DNA of 64,000 nucleotides from JAJECS01 sp965219705 (GCA_965219705.1 OZ244789.1:3038001-3102000), one strand, 5' to 3'. Positions 20,029-28,150 are shown, counted from the stretch's first letter. Translations and numbers: made by a program. Notes: generated by a model not told the origin, from the sequence alone.

Positions 20029-20853
20029 GTGGAGCCTGTCGGCCGCGCCATCACCGTGGCGCTGGCGCTTGCCGCGGCCTTTGCGGCGGCGGCCTGGGTG
20101 GCCGGCGCCATCTGGGCGCACTACGACGTCGGGCGGCGTACCCAGGACCTCTATATCCGCATGTTCGCCACGCTGATGGTGCTGCTACTCGGACCCTTTG
20201 GCGCGGTGCTCTACCTGATCCTGCGGCCCCGCGAGACGCTCGACGAGGCCTATCTGCGCGCGCTGCAGGAAGAGGCCCTCCTGCAGGACATGCAGCCGGG
20301 CCCCGCGGCGGAGCCCGCCCCAAGCCTGCTGGCGATCAACGGGCGCGCGCCCACCATCGGCCGCGGCGCGTTCGTGGCGCCCGGGGCCAAGCTGATAGGC
20401 GACGTGCGCCTCGGGGACGGCGCCAGCGTTTGGTACAACACCGTGATTCGCGCCGACATCGCGCCGGTGATCATCGGCGCGGGCACGAACATCCAGGATG
20501 GCTGCGTGCTGCACGTGGATCCCGGAGGCCCGCTGCGCATTGGCGCCAACGTCACCGTGGGGCATATGGCCGTCTTGCATGCCAGCACCATCGAGGACGA
20601 GTGCCTGATCGGCATCCAGTCGACGGTGCTGAGCGGGGCGCACGTGCGCCGGCACTCGATCGTGGGGGCGGCCGCGCTCGTGCCGGAAAACAAGGAGTTT
20701 CCCGCGGCGTCGCTGCTCATCGGCGTGCCGGCGCGGCCGATGCGCGAGGTCACCGCGCAGGAAATCCAGCACCTGATCGTCGAGCGGGCGGCCGAATACC
20801 GCGCGCTGGCGGCCGACGAGCGCGCCGCCGGCCACAACGCCGCGGCTGGCTGA
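20029..20853 (+). CDS. Membrane-anchored gamma-carbonic-anhydrase-like protein (fusion)
   Basis: A 274-residue fusion. Residues 1-90 hold two predicted membrane helices (about 8-30 and 46-66) followed by LRPRETLDEAY and an acidic EEALLQDM segment, like small Chloroflexota membrane proteins of unknown role. Residues 100-260 form a left-handed beta-helix of hexapeptide repeats with the three zinc-ligand histidines of gamma-CAs at 162 (LHVD), 179 (GH) and 184 (VLH). Gamma-CAs hydrate CO2, although many homologues are inactive. The fusion is in one uninterrupted frame. The GTG start fits the end of the mini-ORF and the AGGG twelve bases upstream. It is followed closely by radC. Confidence 0.75.
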   Translation: MEPVGRAITVALALAAAFAAAAWVAGAIWAHYDVGRRTQDLYIRMFATLMVLLLGPFGAVLYLILRPRETLDEAYLRALQEEALLQDMQPGPAAEPAPSLLAINGRAPTIGRGAFVAPGAKLIGDVRLGDGASVWYNTVIRADIAPVIIGAGTNIQDGCVLHVDPGGPLRIGANVTVGHMAVLHASTIEDECLIGIQSTVLSGAHVRRHSIVGAAALVPENKEFPAASLLIGVPARPMREVTAQEIQHLIVERAAEYRALAADERAAGHNAAAG

Positions 20854-20861
20854 TCCGCCGG

Positions 20862-21584
20862 ATGGCCGCGTCGCCTGACGAGCAACGGCCCGGCTATAGC
20901 GTTCGCATTCGCGACATGGCGGCCGGCAGCCGCCCGCGGGAACGGCTGGACCACGAAGGGCCCGCCGCGCTCAGCGACGCCGAGCTGCTGGCCATCATCC
21001 TCCGAGTCGGATCCGACCGCGGCAGCGCCGTCGAGTTGGCCCAGTCGCTGCTCGCTGACATGGGCGGCTTGTCCGCGCTTGAGGACGCGAGCGTGGCCGA
21101 GCTCTGCAAGCACCACGGCGTCGGCCGCGCGAAAGCCGTGCAGATCAAGGCGGCGCTGGAGCTGGGGCGCCGGCTGCAGCGCGAGCCGACGGAATCCCGC
21201 CCCGAGATTCGCAGCCCCGACGACGCCGCGCGCATCCTGGCGCCACGCATCGCGGCTCTTCCGCGCGAGACGCTGCAGGTCGTGCTGCTCGACGGGCGGC
21301 ATCGCGTGATGGGCGTGTCCCAGATCGCCGAAGGCCGGGTCAACACGGTGGGCGCCCGCATGGCGGAGGTGTTTCGCGACGCCGTGCGGCAGGACTGTCC
21401 GGCCGTGATCCTGGCCCACAACCATCCCTCGGGTGACCCGGCGCCATCCGAGGAAGACACCAAGCTCACGCGCACGGCCGCCGAGGCCGGCAAGATCCTC
21501 GGCGTCGAGGTGCTCGACCACCTGGTAATCGCCCGCGGCCCGTCCAACTACGTGAGCCTGCGCGAGCAGGGCCTGGAATGGTAG
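20862..21584 (+). CDS. radC: RadC/JAMM-domain protein
   Basis: A 240-residue protein with an N-terminal UPF0758 helical region (RPRERL, LSDAELLAIILRVG, then a helix-hairpin-helix at about 75-95) and a C-terminal JAMM metalloprotease-like domain with the zinc motif HNHPSGDPAPSEED. The role of RadC in DNA repair is doubtful; it is common in bacteria and often used for housekeeping annotation. The open frame extends upstream, but the ATG at 20862, eight bases after the preceding stop, gives the usual N-terminus. No ribosome site is visible, suggesting coupling. Confidence 0.9.
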   Translation: MAASPDEQRPGYSVRIRDMAAGSRPRERLDHEGPAALSDAELLAIILRVGSDRGSAVELAQSLLADMGGLSALEDASVAELCKHHGVGRAKAVQIKAALELGRRLQREPTESRPEIRSPDDAARILAPRIAALPRETLQVVLLDGRHRVMGVSQIAEGRVNTVGARMAEVFRDAVRQDCPAVILAHNHPSGDPAPSEEDTKLTRTAAEAGKILGVEVLDHLVIARGPSNYVSLREQGLEW

Positions 21585-21642
21585 CCCGGCACCACTGGCG
21601 CCCCGCGATGACCGCCGGCGTCCGCGATGGTTCGGGCTTCCC

Positions 21643-22797
21643 GTGAAAATTACAGCAGTTGAGCCGCTGCAATGCGACGCCGGCTGGACGGCCTGGACCT
21701 TCGTCAAGATCACCACCGACGCGGGCATCGTCGGCTATGGCGAATGCACCGACTGGCGGGCCGCGCACGCGCTGGCCGGCGGCATCCGCGACCTGGCCCC
21801 GCTGGTGGTGGGACGCGACCCGGGAAGCATCCGCACCATCGTGCGCGACCTCAACCGCCACACGCAGCAGAACGTGGGCGGGCTGCTAGCCAAGAGCATC
21901 GCGGGCATCGAGCTGGCGCTGTGGGACATCCAGGGCAAGGCGCTCGGCGTGCCCGTACACCGTCTATTCGGCGGCCCGACGCGCGATCGGGTGCGGCTCT
22001 ATTGGTCGCACTTCGGCAGCTACCGGGCGCGCTATCCGCGGCACCTCGGGACGCCGCCGCTGCGGACCTGGGACGACATCTCCGAGCTGGGCCGCGAGGC
22101 CGTCCGCCGCGGCTACACGGCGCTCAAGACCAACATCCTCGCCCCGGACGCACCGGCGGAGTTTTGGACGGTGGGCGACTCGAACCTCGACCACGCGACG
22201 CTCGACACGGCGGTGCGCTTGATCGCCACGCTGCGCGAGGCCGTCGGGCCCCGCGTCGATATCTGCCTCGACCTGAATTTCCGCTTCCGCCCCGAGGCCT
22301 GCATAAGGCTCGTGCGGGCGCTCGAGCCGTTTGACCTCCGCTGGATCGAGATCGACATGTACGACCCGGCGGCTCTGCGGGACATTCGCGACGCCGCGCC
22401 CATGCCGCTGGCATCGCTCGAAAGCCTCAACACCGTGCGCGACTTCCTGCCGTTCCTGGAAGGGCACGCGGTGGACGTGGCGGTGGTCGATGTGCCGTGG
22501 AACGGTCTGGCGCAGTCGGTGGAGATCGCCGGGCTCGCGGCGGCGTATGAGATCAATGTCGCGCCGCACAATTACTACAGCCACCTGGCGACCTTCATCG
22601 CGGCGCAGTGGAGCGCCTGCGTGACCAACCTGGCCATGATGGAGATCGACGTCGATTCCGTGCCCTGGCGGGACGAGATCGTCACCGCGCTGCCGGAGAT
22701 CGTCGATGGCCATATGCGCATCCCCACCGCGCCGGGCCTGGGCACGGACCTGAACGAAGCGGCCATCGCGGCGCATCCCTGGCCGCGGCCGGCGTAA
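21643..22797 (+). CDS. Enolase-superfamily (mandelate racemase/galactonate dehydratase-like) enzyme
   Basis: A 384-residue enzyme of the mandelate racemase/muconate lactonising group. It has the N-terminal capping domain and a barrel with metal-ligand positions in CLDLNF (Asp), WIEID (Glu) and SLES (Glu), and a probable catalytic His in the APHNYYSH segment. Such enzymes abstract the proton next to a carboxylate, usually dehydrating sugar acids. The substrate is not predictable here. It starts with GTG. Enolase-superfamily expansion is known for SAR202 Chloroflexota and fits the catabolic genes further downstream. Confidence 0.85.
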   Translation: MKITAVEPLQCDAGWTAWTFVKITTDAGIVGYGECTDWRAAHALAGGIRDLAPLVVGRDPGSIRTIVRDLNRHTQQNVGGLLAKSIAGIELALWDIQGKALGVPVHRLFGGPTRDRVRLYWSHFGSYRARYPRHLGTPPLRTWDDISELGREAVRRGYTALKTNILAPDAPAEFWTVGDSNLDHATLDTAVRLIATLREAVGPRVDICLDLNFRFRPEACIRLVRALEPFDLRWIEIDMYDPAALRDIRDAAPMPLASLESLNTVRDFLPFLEGHAVDVAVVDVPWNGLAQSVEIAGLAAAYEINVAPHNYYSHLATFIAAQWSACVTNLAMMEIDVDSVPWRDEIVTALPEIVDGHMRIPTAPGLGTDLNEAAIAAHPWPRPA

Positions 22798-22816
22798 GCT
22801 CAGGTCCGCCGCCGCG

Positions 22817-23596
22817 TCAGCCGGACTTGCGGCGAGTGAAGCGCAGGCCCGACCAGGTCCGGTCGATGGATGCGATCTTGTAGTCCACCAGGCCGCGGGC
22901 CAGCCCGGCCTCGCGCACCACGGGTTCGGATAGGTCGGACACCACGCCGGAGGCCTTCTTGGGCCAGCAGATCCACAGACCGCCGGCGCCGGCCTTGGCG
23001 CCATAGCGCGCAGTGCGCCGCTCGAGGTCTCGGCGGGCGCCAACGAACCAGACGATCAGGTCGCAGCGCCCCTGCGCGCGGCGGCGCAGCGTCACGTCGG
23101 CCGGCAGCTCGCCCAGCGTGCACTCGAATCCCTCGGGCGCACCCACCAGCGCCACCGCGTAGCCCGGCTTGACGCCCAGCTTGCGCGGCAGCGGCGTGCC
23201 GGAGTAGCCGGCGAGGTTCGAGGCCGGGACCGCCGGGTCCGGCGGCGGATGCGCCATCGCGTGCATGAGGGATGGCTGAATCCCGGCCCAATCGGTGTAG
23301 ACCGCGTCCGGCAGCAGCGCGCGCACCCGGGCCGCCTTGACGGGGTCGCCGCCCACGAACACCAGCGGAATCCCCCGCGTGGCATTCGTCTGCCGCAGCG
23401 CCGCGCCCAGGTCGCGCCCGTGCGACGGCAGCCGGCTCAGATCGATCACCACGGCATCCGGCGGATCGGCGCGAAGCGCTTTCAGCCCAGCCTGATCAAG
23501 CGGCGCGTGATCCACCCGCAGACCGCCCTGCGCCAGCCGCGCCGCCCGCTCCGCAGCCTCGGCGGCGTTCCAGTTGATCAGGCGAATGCGCGGCAT
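22817..23596 (-). CDS. Receiver-like domain fused to DUF3052
   Basis: A 259-residue protein of two parts. Residues 1-115 look like a degenerate response-regulator receiver fold (DAVVIDLSRLP then PLVFVGGD), without a convincing phosphoacceptor set. Residues 120-259 match DUF3052: SGTPLPRKLGVKPG, LVGAPEGFE, LWICWPKKASGV and DRTWSGLRF. DUF3052 is of unknown function. It converges on the enolase-like gene with a 19-base gap, and is followed by an SRPBCC gene in the opposite-strand block. Confidence 0.75.
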   Translation of the reverse strand: MPRIRLINWNAAEAAERAARLAQGGLRVDHAPLDQAGLKALRADPPDAVVIDLSRLPSHGRDLGAALRQTNATRGIPLVFVGGDPVKAARVRALLPDAVYTDWAGIQPSLMHAMAHPPPDPAVPASNLAGYSGTPLPRKLGVKPGYAVALVGAPEGFECTLGELPADVTLRRRAQGRCDLIVWFVGARRDLERRTARYGAKAGAGGLWICWPKKASGVVSDLSEPVVREAGLARGLVDYKIASIDRTWSGLRFTRRKSG

Positions 23597-23606
23597 CGGG
23601 TGGGCG

Positions 23607-24047
23607 TCAGGCTGCTTCCACGAGATCCTTGAGTTTGCGCAGGTGCTTGCGCCCGAGCGAGCGCGTGAGCCACCCGAACAGAAAGCCCATCAGGCGAATG
23701 AACCATGACGACGAATCCACTTCGACGACGGTGATCACCGCGGTGCCGCCGTCGACCGGCGTAAGCCGGTATTCCACCACCATCGCGTAGGAGCCGCCAA
23801 CCGTGCGGGCCCCCCAAGCCGCCCCCGGATCAAAGGTCGTGATCTCGCCCTGGTACTCCGTGACCCGCCAGCCTTCGCGGATCTGCTGGGTGAAGGCGGC
23901 GCCAACGGCGTCGTTCGAGTCGAACGCGGACTCGTAGTCAAACGTCTCGACGCCGTCCTGCCACTCGCCGCGGCGGTCGGTGTCCGCCAGCAGCGCAAAT
24001 ACGGCTTCGGGTGAGGCGTCGATGTGGATGCGGGCGATTTCTTGCAT
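23607..24047 (-). CDS. SRPBCC/polyketide-cyclase-like protein
   Basis: A 146-residue START/SRPBCC-fold protein: IHIDASPEAVFALLADTDRR at the N-terminus, alternating beta strands, then a C-terminal helix with hydrophobic FIRLMGFLFGWL, which may touch the membrane. Such folds bind small hydrophobic ligands. The ATG at 24047 with GGGAG seven bases upstream is preferred over the open-frame start at 24098. Starts just upstream of the DUF3052 gene on the same strand, possibly an operon. Confidence 0.75.
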   Translation of the reverse strand: MQEIARIHIDASPEAVFALLADTDRRGEWQDGVETFDYESAFDSNDAVGAAFTQQIREGWRVTEYQGEITTFDPGAAWGARTVGGSYAMVVEYRLTPVDGGTAVITVVEVDSSSWFIRLMGFLFGWLTRSLGRKHLRKLKDLVEAA

Positions 24048-24207
24048 GGGGAGCTCCCGGATGTCGATGACCGTGATTGTGCCGCAGAGCCGGGGCATGG
24101 CATTGAGGGAGGCGGAGTGGGTCTTCAGACGCTAGCAACCAGCTGAAATCCAGCGGCGGTCAGGTGCTCCAGCTCGCGTTGCCAGGAAACTGGATATCCC
24201 TTCCAAC

Positions 24208-24275
24208 GCTGGATGTACGCTATACAGTACGATATCATATACTGTTCCAAGCATGCTATGGTTGGTACATCCAGC
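24208..24275 (+). promoter_or_regulatory. Promoter/operator of the toxin-antitoxin pair with nested inverted repeats
   Basis: A perfect 11-bp inverted repeat, GCTGGATGTAC (24208-24218) and GTACATCCAGC (24265-24275), encloses the promoter. Inside it ACAGTA (24224-24229) and TACTGT (24240-24245) form a second inverted repeat that overlaps the -10 box TATACT (24238-24243), with a palindromic GATATC between. This is a typical site for antitoxin autoregulation. Confidence 0.65.
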
Positions 24276-24303
24276 AATCGCTACTCGCTTGAGGAACTGC
24301 GCC

Positions 24304-24630
24304 GTGCATCACTCGTTCTCTGACGACATTGTCAGCGTGACCAACCTCCGCCGAGACCTCCCGTCGATGCTGACCCGCGTGCGCAACGGCGTTCCCATCA
24401 CGATCATGCAAGGTGACAAAGCCGATCTGGCAATCGTCAAGCGTGCCGACCTTGCGGCGATGGCCGGTGAGGCCGAGGCGCTCCGGGCGCGGGTCGCCGA
24501 CCTGTCCCGCGAGATCGAAACGCTCGAGATTCTGAGCGACCCGCAGTTGCTCGCGTCCATCCAAGCGGGCCTCAGCGCGATGCACGAAGGACGCGTCATC
24601 GCGCTCGATGACCTCAGTGACGCTGGATGA
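24304..24630 (+). CDS. Phd/YefM-type antitoxin
   Basis: A 108-residue protein with a Phd/YefM-like N-terminal domain (VSVTNLRRDLPSMLTRVRNG then PITIMQGDKADLAIVKRADL), a coiled-coil centre and an extended C-terminus that should mask the toxin. The GTG at 24304 is chosen because GAGGA lies eight bases upstream; an ATG at 24253 would add 17 residues unlike the family. Its stop overlaps the toxin start. Such antitoxins repress their own promoter, matching the nested inverted repeats just upstream. Confidence 0.78.
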   Translation: MHHSFSDDIVSVTNLRRDLPSMLTRVRNGVPITIMQGDKADLAIVKRADLAAMAGEAEALRARVADLSREIETLEILSDPQLLASIQAGLSAMHEGRVIALDDLSDAG

Positions 24631-24974
24631 GCTCGAGCGGCGCGTACGCCGTCTACGTCACGGAGAACGTGCAGCGTCAGGATTTGCCGGCGCTCGATGC
24701 GGCGGATAGGGCTCGCGCTCGCGCCAAGATGGCAACGCTGGCCGTCCAGCCCGAGCGACATCCAACGCTGCGCGGCGCGCTTACGGGTCTCCGCAGCGTG
24801 CGCGCCGGCCAGCTGCGCATCATCTTCGCGATCGATGATTCCCGCCGGACCGTAACCGTAATCGCCGTGGGCCGGCGCCATGCCCGCGAGCGCCGCGACG
24901 TCTACGCGGACACCGCCCGACGCTTGGAACGAAGCAGCCGTGATGCCATGTCGGAAGATCCAAACCGCCCGTGA
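24627..24974 (+). CDS. RelE/ParE-type toxin
   Basis: A 115-residue protein whose ATG overlaps the antitoxin stop (ATGA). It has the compact RelE/ParE pattern: a helical N-terminus, then LRGALTGLRSVRAGQLRIIF and a last strand VTVIAVGRRHARERRDVY with basic residues suited to the ribosome or gyrase target. Whether it cleaves mRNA or inhibits gyrase cannot be decided. The last 20 residues look disordered. It is a stand-alone module on the edge of the SRPBCC/ABC-F region. Confidence 0.75.
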   Translation: MSSSGAYAVYVTENVQRQDLPALDAADRARARAKMATLAVQPERHPTLRGALTGLRSVRAGQLRIIFAIDDSRRTVTVIAVGRRHARERRDVYADTARRLERSSRDAMSEDPNRP

Positions 24975-25100
24975 CCCTTGTCGCGGTGTCACCGTGTTCA
25001 ATCCGGTACCTCGGCATCGGGACAAACACGAGCGGGGCCATAGCGTCGGAATGACGAAGAGCACTGATCACAGGGAACCACTACCTCTCATCGGGCTGGC

Positions 25101-25128
25101 TTGACATCGAAAGGCGCACGCCTATCCT
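25101..25128 (+). promoter_or_regulatory. Promoter of the ABC-F leader
   Basis: TTGACA (25101-25106), a 16-base spacer and TATCCT (25123-25128). The predicted start lies at or next to the leader ATG at 25136, so the leader ORF would be leaderless. Confidence 0.65.
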
Positions 25129-25135
25129 CGACGAT

Positions 25136-25231
25136 ATGCGCTGGTCAAGCCTTCTCTCGCGCCACCCCGAATTGCAGCGCCGCTGCTCCGGGCGTCGGCC
25201 CGCCATAGGTGGAGTGCGCCCTCCGATCTGA
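25136..25231 (+). CDS. Arg-rich leader peptide upstream of the ABC-F gene
   Basis: A 31-codon ORF, MRWSSLLSRHPELQRRCSGR then RPAIGGVRPPI, starting seven bases after the -10 box. It ends 23 bases before an intrinsic terminator that separates it from the ABC-F gene. The layout matches ribosome-mediated attenuators of antibiotic-resistance ABC-F genes in Firmicutes, where drug-stalled ribosomes on a leader ORF prevent termination. The peptide itself resembles nothing known to me. Translation is inferred from position. Confidence 0.5.
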   Translation: MRWSSLLSRHPELQRRCSGRRPAIGGVRPPI

Positions 25232-25253
25232 CCAGCAACCAGCAGCAAACCAG

Positions 25254-25293
25254 CCGCGGACGGGCCGCAACGCCACATCGTCCGCGGTTTTTT
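25254..25293 (+). terminator. Intrinsic terminator in the ABC-F leader
   Basis: CCGCGGACG (25254-25262) pairs with CGTCCGCGG (25279-25287), a 9-bp stem, followed by six T residues (25288-25293). CGGCCCG (25196-25202) in the leader ORF could pair with CGGGCCG (25261-25267), a candidate antiterminator overlapping the stem by two bases. Confidence 0.85.
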
Positions 25294-25326
25294 GTTTGGG
25301 CGGATCAGAAGGAACAGACCAGACCC

Positions 25327-26943
25327 ATGTTGAGCATCACGAACGTTTCGTATGCCTGGGGCCCCCAGGAGGTCTTGCGCGACGCGTCGCTGTTCGTCGG
25401 GCGCGGTGAGAAAGTCGGGCTCGCCGGCGTGAATGGCGCCGGCAAGTCCACCCTGCTGCACGTCGCCGCCGGAACCCTGCGCCCCGACGCCGGGCAGGTT
25501 TCGCGCCCTCGGCGCATCGGCCACCTGCCGCAGGAGCCCGAGCTCTCCGGCACGGTGGATCCCAACACGCCGCTCGTCGACGTCGTGGTGTCCAGTGGCC
25601 CCACAGCGCCATTGGCCGCCCGGCTTGCCCAGGCTGAGGCGGCGCTCGTTGACGCGGCCGGTCCCGACCTCAGCGCCGCCGTCGATGCCTACAGTCGCAT
25701 CGAAGAGGAATTTCGCGACGCCGGCGGCTATGCGGCCCAAGCCAGCGCGGCCACCGTGCTCAACGGCCTGGGGCTGCCCGCGAGCCTGGCGGAGCGGGCC
25801 GTGCGTACCCTGTCGGCCGGGCAGCGCACGCGGCTGGAGATGGCGCGCGTGCTCGCCAGCGGCGCCGACCTGCTATTGCTCGACGAGCCGACCAACCACC
25901 TCGACGTCGACGCCACGCGCTGGCTGATGGATTTTCTGGCCCGGACCGACGCGGCCGTCCTGATCGTGTCCCACGACCTGCGCCTGCTCGACCACGCGAT
26001 CTCGCGGGTATACGAGCTCGACGGCCGGTCGCGCACGCTCACCGAGTTCAAGGGCGCCTACTCCGAGTACCTGGCCTGGAGCGAGACGCATCGGGCCACG
26101 CTGGAAACGACCCACGCGCGGCAGCAGCGTGAAATCAAGCGCTTTGAAGCCACCACCGACCGGCTGCGCGCCCACGCGTTCAAGAGCGACAAGCTCGCCC
26201 GTCGGGTCAAGGTCATGGACCGCCGGCTCGACCGCATGCGTGAGCAGGTGGTCGAGCTGCCTCTCAAGCCGGGCGAGATCGGCATGCGTGTCGGCCAAGC
26301 GCCCCGCTCCGGTCGCCGGGTGCTGGACGTGCGCCACGTCGCCCATGCCTACGGGACCGAGCCGGTGCTGCGCAATGTCTCCTTCACGCTGGAACGCGGT
26401 CAGCGGCTGGCCGTCATCGGACGCAACGGCGCGGGCAAGTCCACCCTGCTCAACATCCTGGCCGGCAAGCTGAACGCCCGGCAGGGCGCCGTGGCGCACG
26501 GGCACAACGTCGACTTCGCCCACTTCGCGCACAGCCTCGACTCCGCGCTCGCGGCGCAAACCGCCTACGACGTGATTCGATCGCTCACCAGCCCCAACGA
26601 GACCGCCATTCGCTCCTTCCTCGCCACCCTGATGTTTCAGGAAGACCACATCTTTCGGCCGCTGCGCACCCTTTCCGCCGGCGAGCGGGCGCGCCTGGCC
26701 ATCGCGCGGCTCATGCTTCAGCGGCGCAACCTCCTCCTGCTCGACGAACCCAACAGCAACCTCGATCAGACCACCCAGGCCTGGCTCATCGAAGCGCTGC
26801 GCAGCTACGCGGCAACCCTGGTGGTCGTCTCGCACGACGTTGGCTTCGTGGCCGGCCTCGAACCCGACCTGGTGCTGCTCATGCCCGAGGAACGTCTGGA
26901 AGCATTCCAGGAGCGGCATCTGCGCCGCGTGGACCTCGTGTAG
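25327..26943 (+). CDS. ABC-F ATPase (ribosome-associated, possible antibiotic-protection type)
   Basis: A 538-residue protein with two ABC ATPase domains and no membrane segment. Domain 1: GVNGAGKST, LSAGQRTRLEMAR, LLLLDEPTNHLD. A charged helical linker (about 245-310) follows. Domain 2: GRNGAGKST, LSAGERARLAIAR, LLLLDEPNSNLD. ABC-F proteins act in the ribosomal E site as translation factors or protect against ribosome-binding drugs. The leader ORF and terminator upstream favour an inducible protection role, but a housekeeping translation factor cannot be excluded. Confidence 0.88.
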   Translation: MLSITNVSYAWGPQEVLRDASLFVGRGEKVGLAGVNGAGKSTLLHVAAGTLRPDAGQVSRPRRIGHLPQEPELSGTVDPNTPLVDVVVSSGPTAPLAARLAQAEAALVDAAGPDLSAAVDAYSRIEEEFRDAGGYAAQASAATVLNGLGLPASLAERAVRTLSAGQRTRLEMARVLASGADLLLLDEPTNHLDVDATRWLMDFLARTDAAVLIVSHDLRLLDHAISRVYELDGRSRTLTEFKGAYSEYLAWSETHRATLETTHARQQREIKRFEATTDRLRAHAFKSDKLARRVKVMDRRLDRMREQVVELPLKPGEIGMRVGQAPRSGRRVLDVRHVAHAYGTEPVLRNVSFTLERGQRLAVIGRNGAGKSTLLNILAGKLNARQGAVAHGHNVDFAHFAHSLDSALAAQTAYDVIRSLTSPNETAIRSFLATLMFQEDHIFRPLRTLSAGERARLAIARLMLQRRNLLLLDEPNSNLDQTTQAWLIEALRSYAATLVVVSHDVGFVAGLEPDLVLLMPEERLEAFQERHLRRVDLV

Positions 26944-26964
26944 GGGCGTCCCTGGCGGGCGCCC
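26944..26964 (+). terminator. Hairpin after the ABC-F gene
   Basis: GGGCGTC (26944-26950) and GGCGCCC (26958-26964) give a 7-bp stem with one G-T pair directly after the stop codon. No T-run; candidate only. Confidence 0.3.
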
Positions 26965-27051
26965 ATTGGGCTCCGCATAGACTGCCCGCAGGAAATACCG
27001 CGCATCGTCCAAGGCAGGGGGTCTCCAATCGCGGAGCCGGACGGCCGCGCC

Positions 27052-27996
27052 GTGCTGCGAGCGGGTGATTGGATCACCGTTCGCAAGCTGCCGTGGAACA
27101 GCGACACGCCCAAGTGGGAGTGCCGGGCGCGTGTCCGCGGAGTGACGGCGGAGGGATTCACGATCTGGATCCCCGCCGGCACGGCGTTCCGTATGGCGGA
27201 CGGCTCGACGTGGACCGGCCAGGACGACAGCCTGGATCACTTCTGGCATGACGCGTGGCACCAGGTCATGCAGCTCCCGACGCCCGGGCCGCACTGGTAC
27301 GTGAACGTCATTCGGCCGGTGGAGGTTTGCAGAGGTGTCGTGACCTGGCGCGACATGATCGCGGACGTCGAGGCGTTTACCGATGGGACCTATCACATCG
27401 CCGATATCCCGGAGCTGGTGTCCGCCCGTGGGTCGCTGCCGGCTGAAGTCTTCGACCGTCTGCGGCAGGCGGTCGTCGCGATCGTGGGCGACGTGAGGGC
27501 CCTGCGGCCCCCCTTCCGCCGGACCGTCCCGGAGACACCCTACGGCTCGGAGGAGTCGCGCTTCTGGCTGATCCCGGGCGTGGGCGACGGACTCACCGTG
27601 ATCGGCGACATCGACGGCGCGGGGCGCTTGTCGGTCGAACGGATGCTGGCGCGCCTGAACCCGGCCTCCCTGCACGACGCGTCCGTGAATCCGCTGATGG
27701 TGCTGCCGCCCGACGCGCCGCCTCGAGACGGGGTGCTCATAGCCGGGGCGCCCCGCGAGCTCGACCGGCTCGTGCAGCACGCGCGGGCCGCGCTGGGCAT
27801 CTACGGCGGCCGCACGCTGGTCACCCTGGTCCTCGCGCTGGAGCACGAGGCGGACCCGCTGGCCGAGCTTGACGCGGCGCTGGCTGCGGTCGACCAAACG
27901 CTCACCATGCGCTTGGACGACGCCCTGCGGCAGTCTGGCATTCCGTCGAGAGGCGTCGTCACCGCCGCGCGGTTCGTCGCGGCGTCCTGGTTCTAG
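27052..27996 (+). CDS. DUF402-domain protein
   Basis: A 314-residue protein. The N-terminal 130 residues resemble DUF402, a fold with characterised nucleoside diphosphatases in Firmicutes: a substrate-facing HWYVNVIRPVEV strand and the acidic DMIADVEAF metal-site segment. The C-terminal 180 residues match no family I recognise. The start is a GTG at 27052; the frame is open further up without a good start codon, so a few residues may be missing. It stands alone downstream of the ABC-F gene. Confidence 0.6.
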   Translation: MLRAGDWITVRKLPWNSDTPKWECRARVRGVTAEGFTIWIPAGTAFRMADGSTWTGQDDSLDHFWHDAWHQVMQLPTPGPHWYVNVIRPVEVCRGVVTWRDMIADVEAFTDGTYHIADIPELVSARGSLPAEVFDRLRQAVVAIVGDVRALRPPFRRTVPETPYGSEESRFWLIPGVGDGLTVIGDIDGAGRLSVERMLARLNPASLHDASVNPLMVLPPDAPPRDGVLIAGAPRELDRLVQHARAALGIYGGRTLVTLVLALEHEADPLAELDAALAAVDQTLTMRLDDALRQSGIPSRGVVTAARFVAASWF

Positions 27997-28058
27997 GCGG
28001 TGCCGATCCGGTGCCGCGGCTACCGTAGCTTCTATCGCCACTTGCCAACTGACCCTGG

Positions 28059-28078
28059 ATTCCGGCTTTCGCCGGAAT
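28059..28078 (+). repeat. REP-like palindrome copy A
   Basis: ATTCCGGC-TTTC-GCCGGAAT is a perfect 8-bp stem with a 4-base loop, flanked by CCCTGG and TGACGGG. Similar short palindromes recur in many bacterial genomes, and a second, diverged copy is in this window (56507). Confidence 0.6.
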
Positions 28079-28150
28079 GACGGGTTTGGAGGCCTGGCGC
28101 GGCTAGTACGACTTATGTCAACCGAAGATTGCTCGCTGCGGTAACGGCGC

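Noticed and set aside
25016..25062. GGAATGACG segment resembling the REP-like tail
   Set aside because: No stem-loop accompanies it, so it is not counted as a copy.
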